DNA of 23,613 nt from JANXQE01 sp035651635 (GCA_035651635.1 DASRFK010000012.1:1-23613); one strand, 5' to 3'. Positions 7,884 through 15,422 are shown, counted from the stretch's first letter. A program made the numbers and translations. The notes: generated from the letters alone by a model not told the origin.

Positions 7884-8021
7884 AAAAAGCGGTGGAGGGC
7901 GCCAGTCCCCGGCGCTTTTCGAACGAAATGGAAGGGCATTTGAGCGGGCACTTGGCAGCGTCGGCGTGCCACCGTGGTGCTGGTTCGGCACGGAACTCGC
8001 CGGCGAGACGCCGGCGCGCCC
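7884..8021. repeat. Mosaic of REP-like palindromes upstream of and inside the PQQ ORF
   Basis: At 7884-7919 the arms AAAAAGC and GCTTTT enclose GGAGGGCGCC...CCGGCGC, a GGAG-headed hairpin that could also end the DUF1080 transcript. At 7992-8021 lies the class also seen at 615: read on the minus strand, CGCCGGCGTCTCGCCGGCGAG followed by TTCC. The second element falls inside the open reading frame of the propeller protein and encodes a low-complexity Arg/Ala-rich stretch. Confidence 0.55.
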
Positions 8022-9178
8022 AGGCGGCCGGAGGGGCAAGCCCCCGCGAGGCCCTGCTCCCAACATCTCGATGGATCGGAGCAGTGGCCGCTTTCTTGTT
8101 CCTGGCTTGTCCCAGGCTCCACGCCGCCAACGACTGGCCTATGTTTCGCGGCGGCCCGGGCTTGTGTGGTGTTACGACCGAGAATCTGCCTGAAAAGCCG
8201 GCTCTGCTTTGGAGCTTCAAGACCCGTGGGGCGGTGAAGTCTTCCGCAGCCATCGCCGGCGATAAAGTGATAATCGGTTCGGCCGACGGTAATGTTTATT
8301 GTCTCAAGCTCGACAGTGGACAGAAGGTGTGGGCCTATAAAACGGGAGCCGAGATTGAATCCTCCCCTTTGTTTCTGGACGGCAAAGTTTTCATTGGTTC
8401 CAGCGACGCTTTTCTGTACGCCCTGGACGCGAACAAAGGGACGCTGGCCTGGAAGTACGAGACCGGGGACAAGATTCTTGGCTCACCGAATTGGACACGA
8501 GCGGGAGGCAAATCGGCTGTCCTGATTGGCAGCTATGATTTTAAGCTCCACTGTCTGGACGCATTGAGCGGTAAAACCAACTGGGTATACGAGACCGGCA
8601 ACTATATCAATGGTTCGCCGGCCGTTTCAGACAATCAATCGGTGTTTGGGGGCTGCGATGGCTTATTGCATGTGATTGGTTTAAGCGACGGGCAGCAGGT
8701 CAAAGAAGTGGACGCCGGCGCTTATGTGGCGGCTTCGGTCGCATTGGACTCCGGCCGCGCTTTCTTCGGCCAATATGAAAGCCAATTCCTGTGCATCGAT
8801 ATCAAAGAGGGTCGCAAAGTTTGGGTATTTCAAGATCGAAACTTCCCGTACTTTTCCTCGCCGGCCCTCACTGCGGATCGTGTTGTTTTCGGCGGCCGGG
8901 ACAAATTGGTGCATTGCGTGAGACGCGAGGATGGCAAACCCCTCTGGGCTTTTCCGACCCGCGGGAAGGTCGACAGCTCTCCGGTCATATGCCGCGATAG
9001 AGTGGCGGTTGGTTCAGACGACGGACGCCTTTATATACTCTCGCTCGATAAGGGAACTGAGCTATGGTCTTACGAGATTGGTCAGCCCATCGAGAGCTCC
9101 CCCGCCGTCGCGGCGCGTCGAGTCGTGATCGGCTGCGATGACGGATCGGTTTACTGCTTTGGGGCGAAGCAGCCGTAG
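7928..9178 (+). CDS. Exported PQQ-like beta-propeller repeat protein
   Basis: The protein is a series of about 40-residue propeller blades, each ending in a pattern like GSxDGxVYCLxxxxGxxxWxY; about seven can be traced, for example VIIGSADGNVYCLKLDSGQK, VFIGSSDAFLYALDA, VAVGSDDGRLYILSLDKG and VVIGCDDGSVYCFGAK. This is the PQQ/BamB-like fold without a recognisable dehydrogenase active site, so a binding or scaffold role is more likely than catalysis. A signal sequence (RWIGAVAAFLFLACPRLHA) lies unusually far from any ATG: the ATG at 7928 leaves about 45 residues before it, much of it encoded by a dispersed repeat. An in-frame GTG at 7892 is further away. The true start may be a non-ATG codon near 8060. 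The GT4 gene starts 3 bp after the stop, so the two are very likely co-translated. Confidence 0.82.
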   Translation: MEGHLSGHLAASACHRGAGSARNSPARRRRAQAAGGASPREALLPTSRWIGAVAAFLFLACPRLHAANDWPMFRGGPGLCGVTTENLPEKPALLWSFKTRGAVKSSAAIAGDKVIIGSADGNVYCLKLDSGQKVWAYKTGAEIESSPLFLDGKVFIGSSDAFLYALDANKGTLAWKYETGDKILGSPNWTRAGGKSAVLIGSYDFKLHCLDALSGKTNWVYETGNYINGSPAVSDNQSVFGGCDGLLHVIGLSDGQQVKEVDAGAYVAASVALDSGRAFFGQYESQFLCIDIKEGRKVWVFQDRNFPYFSSPALTADRVVFGGRDKLVHCVRREDGKPLWAFPTRGKVDSSPVICRDRVAVGSDDGRLYILSLDKGTELWSYEIGQPIESSPAVAARRVVIGCDDGSVYCFGAKQP

Positions 9179-9181
9179 GTC

Positions 9182-10528
9182 GTGAATATCCTGCAACTCA
9201 CTCCCGGCGCCGGCACAATGTATTGCGGCAATTGCCTGCGCGATAACGCGCTGGTCGCGGCGTTGCGCCGACTCGGCCACCAGGTGCTCATGGTCCCGCT
9301 CTATCTTCCGCTGACCCTGGACGAAAACGATCAGAGCGCCGGCACCCCGGTATTTTTCAGCGGCATTAATGTGTATCTTGACCAGAAGTCGACCTGGTTC
9401 CGCAAAGCTCCTCGCTGGCTGCATCATCTGCTGGCCTCGCCTGGCCTGCTGAAATGGGCGGCTCGACAATCTTCCAAAACTCGTGCCGAAAGCCTCGGGC
9501 CACTAACCCTCTCGATGTTGCTGGGCGAAGCCGGAAACCAGGCGCCGGAACTGACCGATCTCGTGCGTTGGCTCAAGAGCCAGCCGCCGCCGGACATGAT
9601 TTTCCTTTCGAACGCGCTGTTGCTCGGGTTGGCTCGTGAACTAAAGCAGGTCTTGAAACGTCCTCTTATCTGCATGCTTCAGGGCGAGGATTACTTTCTC
9701 GACAGCTTGCCCGAGCCGGATCGGAGCGAATGTTGGTCCGCGCTCGCCTCTCGCGCCAAGGACGCCGATTTATTCGTCGCTCCCAGCGGCTATTTCGCCC
9801 GGCTCATGCAGAACCGGCTGGAACTGCCCGCTGAACGCATACGAGTCGTTTATAATGGCATTAATCTCGACGGCTACGCGGATTTGAACCGCGGCTCCGC
9901 TGGAGACGAGGCCCACCCGGGCTCCACTCTCCGGCCGGGCCAGGGCAGCGTTCCTGTTCTCGGGTACCTGGCGCGAATGTGCCGCGAGAAAGGATTGGAA
10001 ACGCTGGTACGCACTTTTGTCGAGGTGCGCCGCCGCGGACAAGTGACCGGGCTTAAGCTTTGTGTCGCGGGCAGCCTGGGACCGGCCGATATGCCTTTGG
10101 TTCGCGATCTTCAGGAAAGCCTGGCAGCGGCCGGCTTGGGCGAAGATGTCGCTTTTCATCCCAACGTGGACCGCCCTACGAAGCTCAAGCTCTTGCAATC
10201 CTTTTCGGTGTTCTGTGTCCCGGCGCTTTATGGAGAAGCATTCGGCTTGTATGTGATCGAGGCGCTGGCCGCCGGGGTGCCGGTCGTTCAGCCGCGCACC
10301 GCCGCTTTTCCCGAGCTGATCGAGTTTACCGGCGGCGGACTGCTGTGCGAACCTGGGAATTTTGAGGAGTTTGCCGCCGCCATCGAGCAGCTTCTGCTCG
10401 ATCCGCCTCGCGCGCGCGCTCTGGGTGACGCCGGAAGGCGCGTCGTGTTTGAGCGATTCAGCGCCGACGCCATGGCCCGCAACCTAATGGAAGCAGTCAA
10501 AAAGGTGGAGTGCTGTCCGACCTCGTAA
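9182..10528 (+). CDS. GT4-family glycosyltransferase
   Basis: A 448-residue GT-B glycosyltransferase. The N-terminus MNILQLTPGAGTMYCGNCLR with the NALVAALRRLGH helix is typical of GT4 enzymes, and the C-terminal half holds GYLARMCREKGLETLV (261-276), LKLCVAGSLG (291-300) and the EX7E nucleotide-sugar motif from E352 to E360 in GEAFGLYVIEALAAGVPVV. It transfers a sugar from an NDP-sugar in the cytoplasm; donor and acceptor are unknown. Residues 70-130 are a longer insert than in minimal GT4 enzymes. The start is GTG at 9182, 3 bp after the stop of the propeller gene, indicating translational coupling. A propeller plus glycosyltransferase pair suggests envelope glycan or polysaccharide work, which is inference. 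Confidence 0.87.
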   Translation: MNILQLTPGAGTMYCGNCLRDNALVAALRRLGHQVLMVPLYLPLTLDENDQSAGTPVFFSGINVYLDQKSTWFRKAPRWLHHLLASPGLLKWAARQSSKTRAESLGPLTLSMLLGEAGNQAPELTDLVRWLKSQPPPDMIFLSNALLLGLARELKQVLKRPLICMLQGEDYFLDSLPEPDRSECWSALASRAKDADLFVAPSGYFARLMQNRLELPAERIRVVYNGINLDGYADLNRGSAGDEAHPGSTLRPGQGSVPVLGYLARMCREKGLETLVRTFVEVRRRGQVTGLKLCVAGSLGPADMPLVRDLQESLAAAGLGEDVAFHPNVDRPTKLKLLQSFSVFCVPALYGEAFGLYVIEALAAGVPVVQPRTAAFPELIEFTGGGLLCEPGNFEEFAAAIEQLLLDPPRARALGDAGRRVVFERFSADAMARNLMEAVKKVECCPTS

Positions 10529-10548
10529 GAGCGCATCGCGCCAGAGAC

Positions 10549-10625
10549 TGGGAGCGCCGGCCTCCCGCCAGAGTGTTCGTTATTTGGTGACACAGCAATT
10601 CGCGGGCGAGACGCCGCCGCTCACC
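10549..10625. repeat. Inverted pair of GGAG-headed REP-like sequences
   Basis: GGGAGCGCCGGCCTCCCGCC on the plus strand and, 25-30 bp later, GAGCGGCGGCGTCTCGCCCG on the minus strand form an imperfect inverted pair. Both resemble the palindrome class at 615 and 7992. The pair lies between the GT4 stop (10528) and tRNA-Arg and may act as an end-of-transcript hairpin for the GT4 operon. Confidence 0.5.
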
Positions 10626-10664
10626 GGGTGCACTGGCCTTCCCTGATCACGGCTGCAAAAGAGG

Positions 10665-10693
10665 TTGCTGTCGCTGCGCACTTAACCTACGTT
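10665..10693 (+). promoter_or_regulatory. Weak candidate tRNA promoter
   Basis: TTGCTG (10665-10670) and TACGTT (10688-10693) are spaced by 17 bp and end 13 bp before the mature tRNA. Spacing and position are right but the -10 matches consensus poorly, so this is tentative. Confidence 0.28.
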
Positions 10694-10706
10694 TCCGCTG
10701 TCCAGT

Positions 10707-10783
10707 GCGCGAGTAGCTCAATTGGATAGAGCGTCGGCCTCCGGAGCCGAAGGTTGTGGGTTCGACCCCCGCCTCGCGCACCA
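10707..10783 (+). tRNA. tRNA-Arg (anticodon CCG)
   Basis: A complete 77-nt cloverleaf can be folded by eye. The 7-bp acceptor stem is GCGCGAG with CTCGCGC, then discriminator A and an encoded CCA (10781-10783). The D-arm is GCTC-AATTGGATA-GAGC. The anticodon stem is TCGGC/GCCGA around the loop CTCCGGA, giving anticodon CCG, which reads the arginine codon CGG. The T-arm is GTGGG-TTCGACC-CCCGC. It is immediately followed by an 11-bp inverted repeat and a GIY-YIG gene. Confidence 0.97.
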
Positions 10784-10817
10784 GCCTTCGCTCGCAACGC
10801 AGTGGAGAGCGAAGGCT
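10783..10817 (+). repeat. Perfect 11-bp inverted repeat abutting the tRNA 3' end
   Basis: AGCCTTCGCTC (10783-10793) and GAGCGAAGGCT (10807-10817) are perfect complements around a 13-nt loop; the first arm starts on the last base of the tRNA CCA. No T-tract follows, so it is not a classic intrinsic terminator. It could aid 3' processing, act as a terminator without U-run, or be one end of a mobile unit that includes the GIY-YIG gene. Further self-complementary GC-rich sequence (GAGCGAGCTACGGCTCG, 10863-10879) continues to just before the nuclease gene. Confidence 0.7.
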
Positions 10818-10901
10818 GCCGCGCCGAAGCCTCGGGCGAAGGCGGGCCACATCGCCGTCTGACGAGCGAGCTACGGCTCGGCAAGCCAGCAAAGAAAAGG
10901 A

Positions 10902-11147
10902 ATGAAATTCTCCTACGTCTATATTCTCCAGAGCGAAGCGGCCCCGGAAACCTTCTATGTCGGGTTCACAGAGGATTTGCGGGTTCGTCTGGAAACCCAC
11001 AATGCCGGACAAGTCTACCACACGGCCAAACGCCGTCCTTGGCGCATTAAGACTGCCGTTGCTTTTGCTGACCGCCAGCGTGCGGTTGAATTCGAACGGT
11101 ATTTGAAATCAGCCTCGGGTCGTGCGTTTGCCAAGAAACGGCTGTGA
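10902..11147 (+). CDS. GIY-YIG nuclease-domain protein (COG2827-like)
   Basis: The 81-residue protein is a stand-alone GIY-YIG domain of the usual COG2827 size. It starts SYVYILQSE (4-12), with the second motif FYVGFTEDLRVRLETHNAG (18-36), where R27 or R29 is the likely catalytic arginine, then HTAKRRPW (40-47) and the acidic motif EFERYLKSASGRAFAKKR (63-80) with E63 or E65 as metal ligand. The domain makes single metal-dependent nicks in homing endonucleases, UvrC and SLX1; the natural substrate of this short subfamily is not established. The ATG at 10902 follows an AAAAGGA tract at very short spacing. It sits 118 bp after a tRNA gene with palindromic DNA between them. No further credible gene is found between it and the transketolase. 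Confidence 0.88.
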   Translation: MKFSYVYILQSEAAPETFYVGFTEDLRVRLETHNAGQVYHTAKRRPWRIKTAVAFADRQRAVEFERYLKSASGRAFAKKRL

Positions 11148-11203
11148 ACTCATACTTCAACCGCAACAACAATGAAAACGATAACAAATGGCGAATGTTG
11201 GGA

Positions 11204-11232
11204 TTTACAATCGGGATGCTCTTTGCCATAAT
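11204..11232 (+). promoter_or_regulatory. Candidate sigma-70 promoter for the transketolase operon
   Basis: TTTACA (11204-11209) and CATAAT (11227-11232) each match consensus at five of six positions and are exactly 17 bp apart. Transcription would start near 11239, giving an untranslated leader of about 140 nt before the ATG at 11381. A perfect TTGACA at 11283-11288 lies within that leader but lacks a good -10. Confidence 0.5.
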
Positions 11233-11380
11233 AGACCTTACGCGAGTTGGTGTGGGCGTCGTCTGGCTTCCGGAGGTGAAGGTTGACAGTTTGACCCTCT
11301 CCTCGCGTACCGGCAGCTTGCGTGGGGAACGGACACAATCCACTTTCCTCTTGGGTTTTAGGAATTAAATTTGCACATCC

Positions 11381-13231
11381 ATGAATGATATTGACACCGA
11401 GACGCTCAAGGGCATCGCCAACCAGTTGCGGATCCATTCCATCAACGCAACCACGGCTGCCGGCAGCGGTCACCCCACCTCTTGCTGTTCGGCCGCCGAC
11501 CTCGTGGCCGCTCTGTTCTTCGGCCATATGCGGTTTGATCCCAAGAATCCGCACTTCTATAACAACGACCGGTTCATTCTTTCCAAAGGCCATGCCGCAC
11601 CCCTGCTGTACGCGGTCTGGGCCGAGCTCGGTTTAGTTCCCACTGAGGAACTGCTTAAGCTGCGTCAGTTGGGCAGCGAGCTCGAAGGCCATCCAACGCC
11701 GCGCCTGCCCTTTGTTGACGTCGCCACCGGTTCTCTTGGCCAGGGCCTGAGCGTCGGCGTCGGTATGGCCTTGTGCGCCCGGCTCGATAACCTGGATTAT
11801 CGCACGTACGTGCTGCTGGGTGACGGCGAATGCTCCGAAGGTTCCGTGTGGGAAGCCGCGGCCCTGGCCGGCTACAATCAACTCAATAATTTAATTGCCC
11901 TCGTTGACGTCAATCGCCTCGGTCAAAGTGATCCAACTCCGCTCGGGCACAACCTGGATGCGTACAAGCGCCGATTCGAAGCTTTCGGCTGGCGCACCGA
12001 AGAAATCGACGGACATGACCTTGAGGAAATTGTCGAGGTTCTGGCGGCCGTCGGATTGGGCAATCAACCATTGGTCATTCTTGCCAAGACTCTCAAAGGC
12101 GCAGGGATTTCCTTTATTCAGGACCAGGAGGGTTGGCACGGCAAGCCTCTCTCCAAAGAGGAAGCCCAACGCGCGATTGCCGAGCTGCAGCCCAGCGCCA
12201 GATCTGGAATGGGTCACCCCATTGCCGCTCCGGCTCAACTGCCCGCCCCTAACAATACGGCGCCGGCAAGTTACCCGCCGCTCAGCTACAAACTTGGCGA
12301 CAAAGTTGCCACCCGCGAGGCCTTTGGAACTGCCTTAGCTCGGATCGGTCAAGTCGATCCTCGGGTCGTTGCTCTGGATGGCGATACCAAGAATTCCACC
12401 TTTTCGGACAAGTTCCTTAAAAAATTCCCAAACCGCTTTAGCGAATGTTTTATTGCCGAACAGAACATGGTCGGTGTGGCTACCGGTTTCGCGGCTCGGG
12501 GCAAGGTGCCGTTCGCGTCCACCTTCGCTACTTTTTTCACCCGCGCCTTCGATCAGATCCGGGTGGCGGGCATTTCCACCGCCAACGTGAAATTGTGCGG
12601 GTCGCATGTCGGGGTGAGCATTGGCGAAGATGGTCCCTCTCAGATGGGTTTGGAAGACTTGGCGATGATGCGCGCTGTGGCCGGCAGCACTGTGCTTTAC
12701 CCAAGCGACGCCGTCAGCGCCGAGAAACTCGTCGACCAAATGGCCGCGCACCGGGGAGTTTGCTTTCTGCGCACCTCGCGGCCAAAAACTGAGGTCATCT
12801 ATTCAAATGACGAACAGTTTCCGATTGGTGGCGCCAAGGTGCTGCGACAGGGAGCGGGCGATAAAGCGACCGTCGTCGCGGCCGGCGTGACGTTGTATGA
12901 GGCGCTCAAAGCGGCTGACGCCCTAAAGAATGAAGGGATCGGCATTACCGTGATCGATGCCTATAGCATCAAGCCTCTGGCAAAGGACGTTATTCTCAGC
13001 GCGGCTCAAAAAACCGGTGGGGTTGTCGTGACTGTCGAGGATCACTACGCAGAAGGTGGTTTGGGGGACGCCGTAGCCGGCGAGCTCAGCGTCTCGGGCA
13101 TTCAAGTGCACAAACTTGCAGTGCGCGAGTTGCCTCATTCCGGCAAACCGGAGGAACTCCTGGCCAAGTACGGTATCGATGCCCATGCCATCGTGAAGGC
13201 CGTGAAGAGTCTCGGCAGCCTCAACGTATGA
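11381..13231 (+). CDS. tkt: Transketolase
   Basis: The 616-residue protein contains both halves of a transketolase in one chain; it interconverts pentose phosphates, sedoheptulose 7-phosphate and glycolytic intermediates using thiamine diphosphate and a divalent metal. The N-terminal half shows AAGSGHPTSC (26-35), FILSKGHAAP (65-74), GSLGQGLSVGVG (117-128) and the ThDP motif GDGECSEGSVWEA (147-159) ending at N178. The pyrimidine domain from about 300 has ALDGDTKNST (331-340) and CFIAEQNMVGVATG (356-369), with E360 the expected cofactor-activating glutamate. A transketolase C-domain follows from about 490. At about 616 residues it resembles the shorter animal-type enzymes more than the 660-residue E. 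coli type. The stop overlaps the start of the next gene (ATGA), so the three-gene set is probably co-translated. Confidence 0.95.
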   Translation: MNDIDTETLKGIANQLRIHSINATTAAGSGHPTSCCSAADLVAALFFGHMRFDPKNPHFYNNDRFILSKGHAAPLLYAVWAELGLVPTEELLKLRQLGSELEGHPTPRLPFVDVATGSLGQGLSVGVGMALCARLDNLDYRTYVLLGDGECSEGSVWEAAALAGYNQLNNLIALVDVNRLGQSDPTPLGHNLDAYKRRFEAFGWRTEEIDGHDLEEIVEVLAAVGLGNQPLVILAKTLKGAGISFIQDQEGWHGKPLSKEEAQRAIAELQPSARSGMGHPIAAPAQLPAPNNTAPASYPPLSYKLGDKVATREAFGTALARIGQVDPRVVALDGDTKNSTFSDKFLKKFPNRFSECFIAEQNMVGVATGFAARGKVPFASTFATFFTRAFDQIRVAGISTANVKLCGSHVGVSIGEDGPSQMGLEDLAMMRAVAGSTVLYPSDAVSAEKLVDQMAAHRGVCFLRTSRPKTEVIYSNDEQFPIGGAKVLRQGAGDKATVVAAGVTLYEALKAADALKNEGIGITVIDAYSIKPLAKDVILSAAQKTGGVVVTVEDHYAEGGLGDAVAGELSVSGIQVHKLAVRELPHSGKPEELLAKYGIDAHAIVKAVKSLGSLNV

Positions 13232-13515
13232 ACAAGAGTCCGGGAACAACAGTCCTGCTGGTCATCCTTGTAGCCAGCGCACTTGCTTCGGTGGTTTTTT
13301 GCGGACTGTACATTAGCAGCGCCAGACAGCTGCGCGAAGTGCAGTTCAAAGCCGCAGTCGCTCAGAACGATCGCATCCTGATTCTTTCACTCGGAAAGGA
13401 CGTCCTCGAGTACAGCAAAAAGAATCCGGCCATCGATCCATTGCTCCAATCCACCGGGTTCAAGCCCAACTCCTCGCCAGCCCCAGCCAGCACCAACCGG
13501 TCTGGAGGCAAATGA
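13228..13515 (+). CDS. Small single-pass membrane protein, unknown function
   Basis: A 95-residue protein with one transmembrane helix (about 8-30, TVLLVILVASALASVVFCGLY), a short amphipathic helix, then the segment EYSKKNPAIDPLL (61-73) and a Ser/Pro-rich tail. Topology is probably N-in with the C-terminus outside. Its ATG overlaps the transketolase stop by 4 bp, so expression is coupled. The EY-xxx-x-P-xxx-hydrophobic motif recurs twice in the next protein, suggesting the two are related. No known family recognised. Confidence 0.68.
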   Translation: MNKSPGTTVLLVILVASALASVVFCGLYISSARQLREVQFKAAVAQNDRILILSLGKDVLEYSKKNPAIDPLLQSTGFKPNSSPAPASTNRSGGK

Positions 13516-13518
13516 TTT

Positions 13519-13911
13519 ATGGAAAACGTCCCTGCCGCCAGCACCGCTCCGCAACCTGATCTGCTGCAACTCCAGGCGCGCTACGACCAACTGCAACAAC
13601 TCGTCTCCTCCCTGTTGCTGATTCTGATCGTCATTAGCGGCACCTTGTCCGTCTTCCTTCGGCGACAATGGCAATCAACGCAGGCAGACCTAAACGCGAT
13701 TCAGCTTGCCGCTGCGCCGCTCATGGCCGAATACGCCAATAATCATCCCGGCATCGAGGACTTTGTCCGGAGACTGGCTGAGTATGGTCGTACGCATCCG
13801 GATTTTGCGCCGATCGTCACTAAATACCATCTGGACGCTTATTTGGCGAGCCCGGCGGGCAGTGCCTCCCTTACAAACGCTTTGCCGCCAGCGGGCGCTG
13901 CCAACAAGTAG
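13519..13911 (+). CDS. Small single-pass membrane protein with duplicated EY...P motif
   Basis: A 130-residue protein starting 3 bp after the previous stop; GGAGG at 13504-13508 is correctly placed 10 bp before the ATG. Residues 13-28 look like a short helix rich in Leu and Gln, 28-47 form a transmembrane helix (LVSSLLLILIVISGTLSVFL), and the outer or periplasmic part carries EYANNHPGIEDFV (71-83) and EYGRTHPDFAPIV (88-100). These two segments match each other and residues 61-73 of the upstream protein. The C-terminus is Ala/Pro-rich. Likely partner of the upstream protein in the membrane. Ends 3 bp before the convergent mscS stop. Confidence 0.7.
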   Translation: MENVPAASTAPQPDLLQLQARYDQLQQLVSSLLLILIVISGTLSVFLRRQWQSTQADLNAIQLAAAPLMAEYANNHPGIEDFVRRLAEYGRTHPDFAPIVTKYHLDAYLASPAGSASLTNALPPAGAANK

Positions 13912-13914
13912 CTC

Positions 13915-15204
13915 TCACGCGAAGGCGATCCCTTCCGCGTCGAATCGCTCTTTGACGGCCAGATTCATTTCTTGCATTCCCGCAAGGTACTTTTGGTAGT
14001 CGTTGCCTTTCCACCAGTGGATGACCTGAATGTTCAGGTTGGGCCCGGTGAACTGATTAAAGCTGACCCAGACATCCTGGGTCATAGGATTAGCCCGATA
14101 GATCTCCTCCAGCAAAGCCGCCGCCCGTTTGACCTTTTCCGCGGGCAAAGACCGTGCCAGGGCAAAGTTCATGACCGTTTTTATGCTGGGTCGCTGGGTA
14201 ATGTTCGTAATGGTCGCGTTGCCCATCGTTTTGTTCGGAACCGCGATCAGGTGGCCCTCCGGGCTTCGCAGACGAGTGCTGCGCAATCCCACCGTTTCCA
14301 CCGTCCCTTCGGCGCCGTCGAGTTTGATCTGGTCCCCGACCCGAAACGGTTTATCGACAAATACCGCCACCGCGCCGAATAAGTTCGCCAGGGTATCCTG
14401 CGCCGCCAGGCCGACCGCCAGGCCGCCAATCGACAGCGAGGCAATCGCGGCGGTGATGTCGATGTTCATGTTCTGTGCGGTAACCAGAATCGCCACCAGA
14501 ATCACGAAGGTGTTCAGGCTGATCCGGATAACCGAGAACAGTTGATCGTTGAATTTGCGGTCCGCCTCGCGAGCGTGGCGCCGGCGCCAGATATTCAGCA
14601 GCAGATCCAGCACTTTGATCGCCAGGTACGTCAGTGCAGCGCCAACGATAATAATGAGGCCTTTCGAGAGGTACAGCCGGATCCGTGGTGACCAATCAAA
14701 AATGTTCAGGCCCACATTCAGCAGCGTGACAAAGACGACGATCCGGATTGGCCCGTGCAGCAGGTCCAATAGCACTCCATCAACGCCCATCGTGCTGCGC
14801 GACGCCACCCGCTTTAACCACGTGCGCGTGATCCAATCAATCAACTTGGCCGCGTAGAGTGCCAGCAGGATGTAGATCAGGGACGCGGCATATTTCCACA
14901 ATGGCTCTCCCAGGAATGTGTTCTCGCGAAGCGGCGCAAACTGGTCGAGCCTGAACGTGACCGGTTTAAGGTGCTCTACATCCTCAACCAACGCCGAAGG
15001 ATGGTTGGTCGCAGCCACCTTATTGGTGTTGGTTTGCGCGCCGATCGGCAGAGCGGCAAGAACAGTTCCCAACAACACCAGCCTCCAAAAGCGCAAGTGG
15101 CTGCCTCGAGCGCGGTTGACCAGGGTAAGGTCGTCGCGGTGCACCATTTGGGCCGCGTTCTGCGCCGCAACCCGCAACCACCCCAAAGGCTTTAAGAGGT
15201 TCAC
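13915..15204 (-). CDS. MscS-family mechanosensitive ion channel
   Basis: The 429-residue protein starts at GTG 15204, chosen because GGAGG lies 6 bp upstream. An N-terminal hydrophobic stretch (about 40-55) ending GAQTN looks like a signal peptide, though preceded by a long n-region; ATG 15147 is an alternative start. Four or five membrane helices follow (about 105-245). The pore-lining helix is clear: ASLSIGGLAVGLAAQDTLANL, with the small-residue packing of MscS, then VFVDKPFRVGDQIKL, the start of the beta domain with EGTVETVGLRSTRLR and VPNKTM. The C-terminal alpha/beta domain is complete. It releases osmolytes under membrane tension. It directly follows thiS, with which it is probably co-transcribed; no functional link is evident. 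Confidence 0.9.
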   Translation of the reverse strand: MNLLKPLGWLRVAAQNAAQMVHRDDLTLVNRARGSHLRFWRLVLLGTVLAALPIGAQTNTNKVAATNHPSALVEDVEHLKPVTFRLDQFAPLRENTFLGEPLWKYAASLIYILLALYAAKLIDWITRTWLKRVASRSTMGVDGVLLDLLHGPIRIVVFVTLLNVGLNIFDWSPRIRLYLSKGLIIIVGAALTYLAIKVLDLLLNIWRRRHAREADRKFNDQLFSVIRISLNTFVILVAILVTAQNMNIDITAAIASLSIGGLAVGLAAQDTLANLFGAVAVFVDKPFRVGDQIKLDGAEGTVETVGLRSTRLRSPEGHLIAVPNKTMGNATITNITQRPSIKTVMNFALARSLPAEKVKRAAALLEEIYRANPMTQDVWVSFNQFTGPNLNIQVIHWWKGNDYQKYLAGMQEMNLAVKERFDAEGIAFA

Positions 15205-15206
15205 GC

Positions 15207-15422
15207 TCAACCTCCGGCAACAATTTTGACGATCTCCATTCGATCGCCCGCGGTGAGCTGCCGTTGTGGAAATTCTGACGGTGCTATTGCCTCACCGTTG
15301 AGTTCAACTACCACACTGCGCGGCAGAAGCCGTTGTGAAACCAGGAATTCCTCGAGTGTGCAAGGCAACGATGCCTCAATTTCCTTCCCGTTTGCAACAA
15401 CGTTTCCCCGGGCTGAATTCAT
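15207..15422 (-). CDS. thiS: Sulfur carrier protein ThiS
   Basis: The 71-residue ubiquitin-like protein ends in the Gly-Gly (VAGG) that is adenylated and converted to thiocarboxylate to donate sulfur to the thiamine thiazole ring. The start NVVANGKEIEA, middle PRSVVVELNGEAIAPSE and end LTAGDRMEIVKIVAGG are diagnostic. The ATG at 15422 is used. It is downstream of thiH but separated from it by 144 bp containing a strong palindrome, and the GGAGG encoding its final Gly-Gly also serves as ribosome binding site for mscS. thiG and thiF are not in this window. Confidence 0.93.
   Translation of the reverse strand: MNSARGNVVANGKEIEASLPCTLEEFLVSQRLLPRSVVVELNGEAIAPSEFPQRQLTAGDRMEIVKIVAGG
15211..15215 (-). 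promoter_or_regulatory. Ribosome binding site that sets the mscS start
   Basis: GGAGG on the minus strand, which also encodes the last two glycines of ThiS, is 6 nt before GTG 15204. This is one of the few strong Shine-Dalgarno sequences in the window and implies translational coupling of thiS and mscS. Confidence 0.65.

Noticed and set aside
7673..8122. Minus-strand frame over the DUF1080-PQQ gap (MWRSEEVQILVALGRALRLL)
   Set aside because: A short protein-like phrase, but the rest is Arg/Ser/Pro-rich repeat translation; no start, domain or context supports it.
11283..11311. TTGACA at 11283 as the main transketolase promoter
   Set aside because: No acceptable -10 at 16-18 bp; the upstream TTTACA-17-CATAAT is a better match.
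11144..11368. 74-codon open frame overlapping the GIY-YIG stop by GTGA
   Set aside because: No recognisable domain, low-complexity Asn-rich start, and it covers the likely transketolase promoter and leader.
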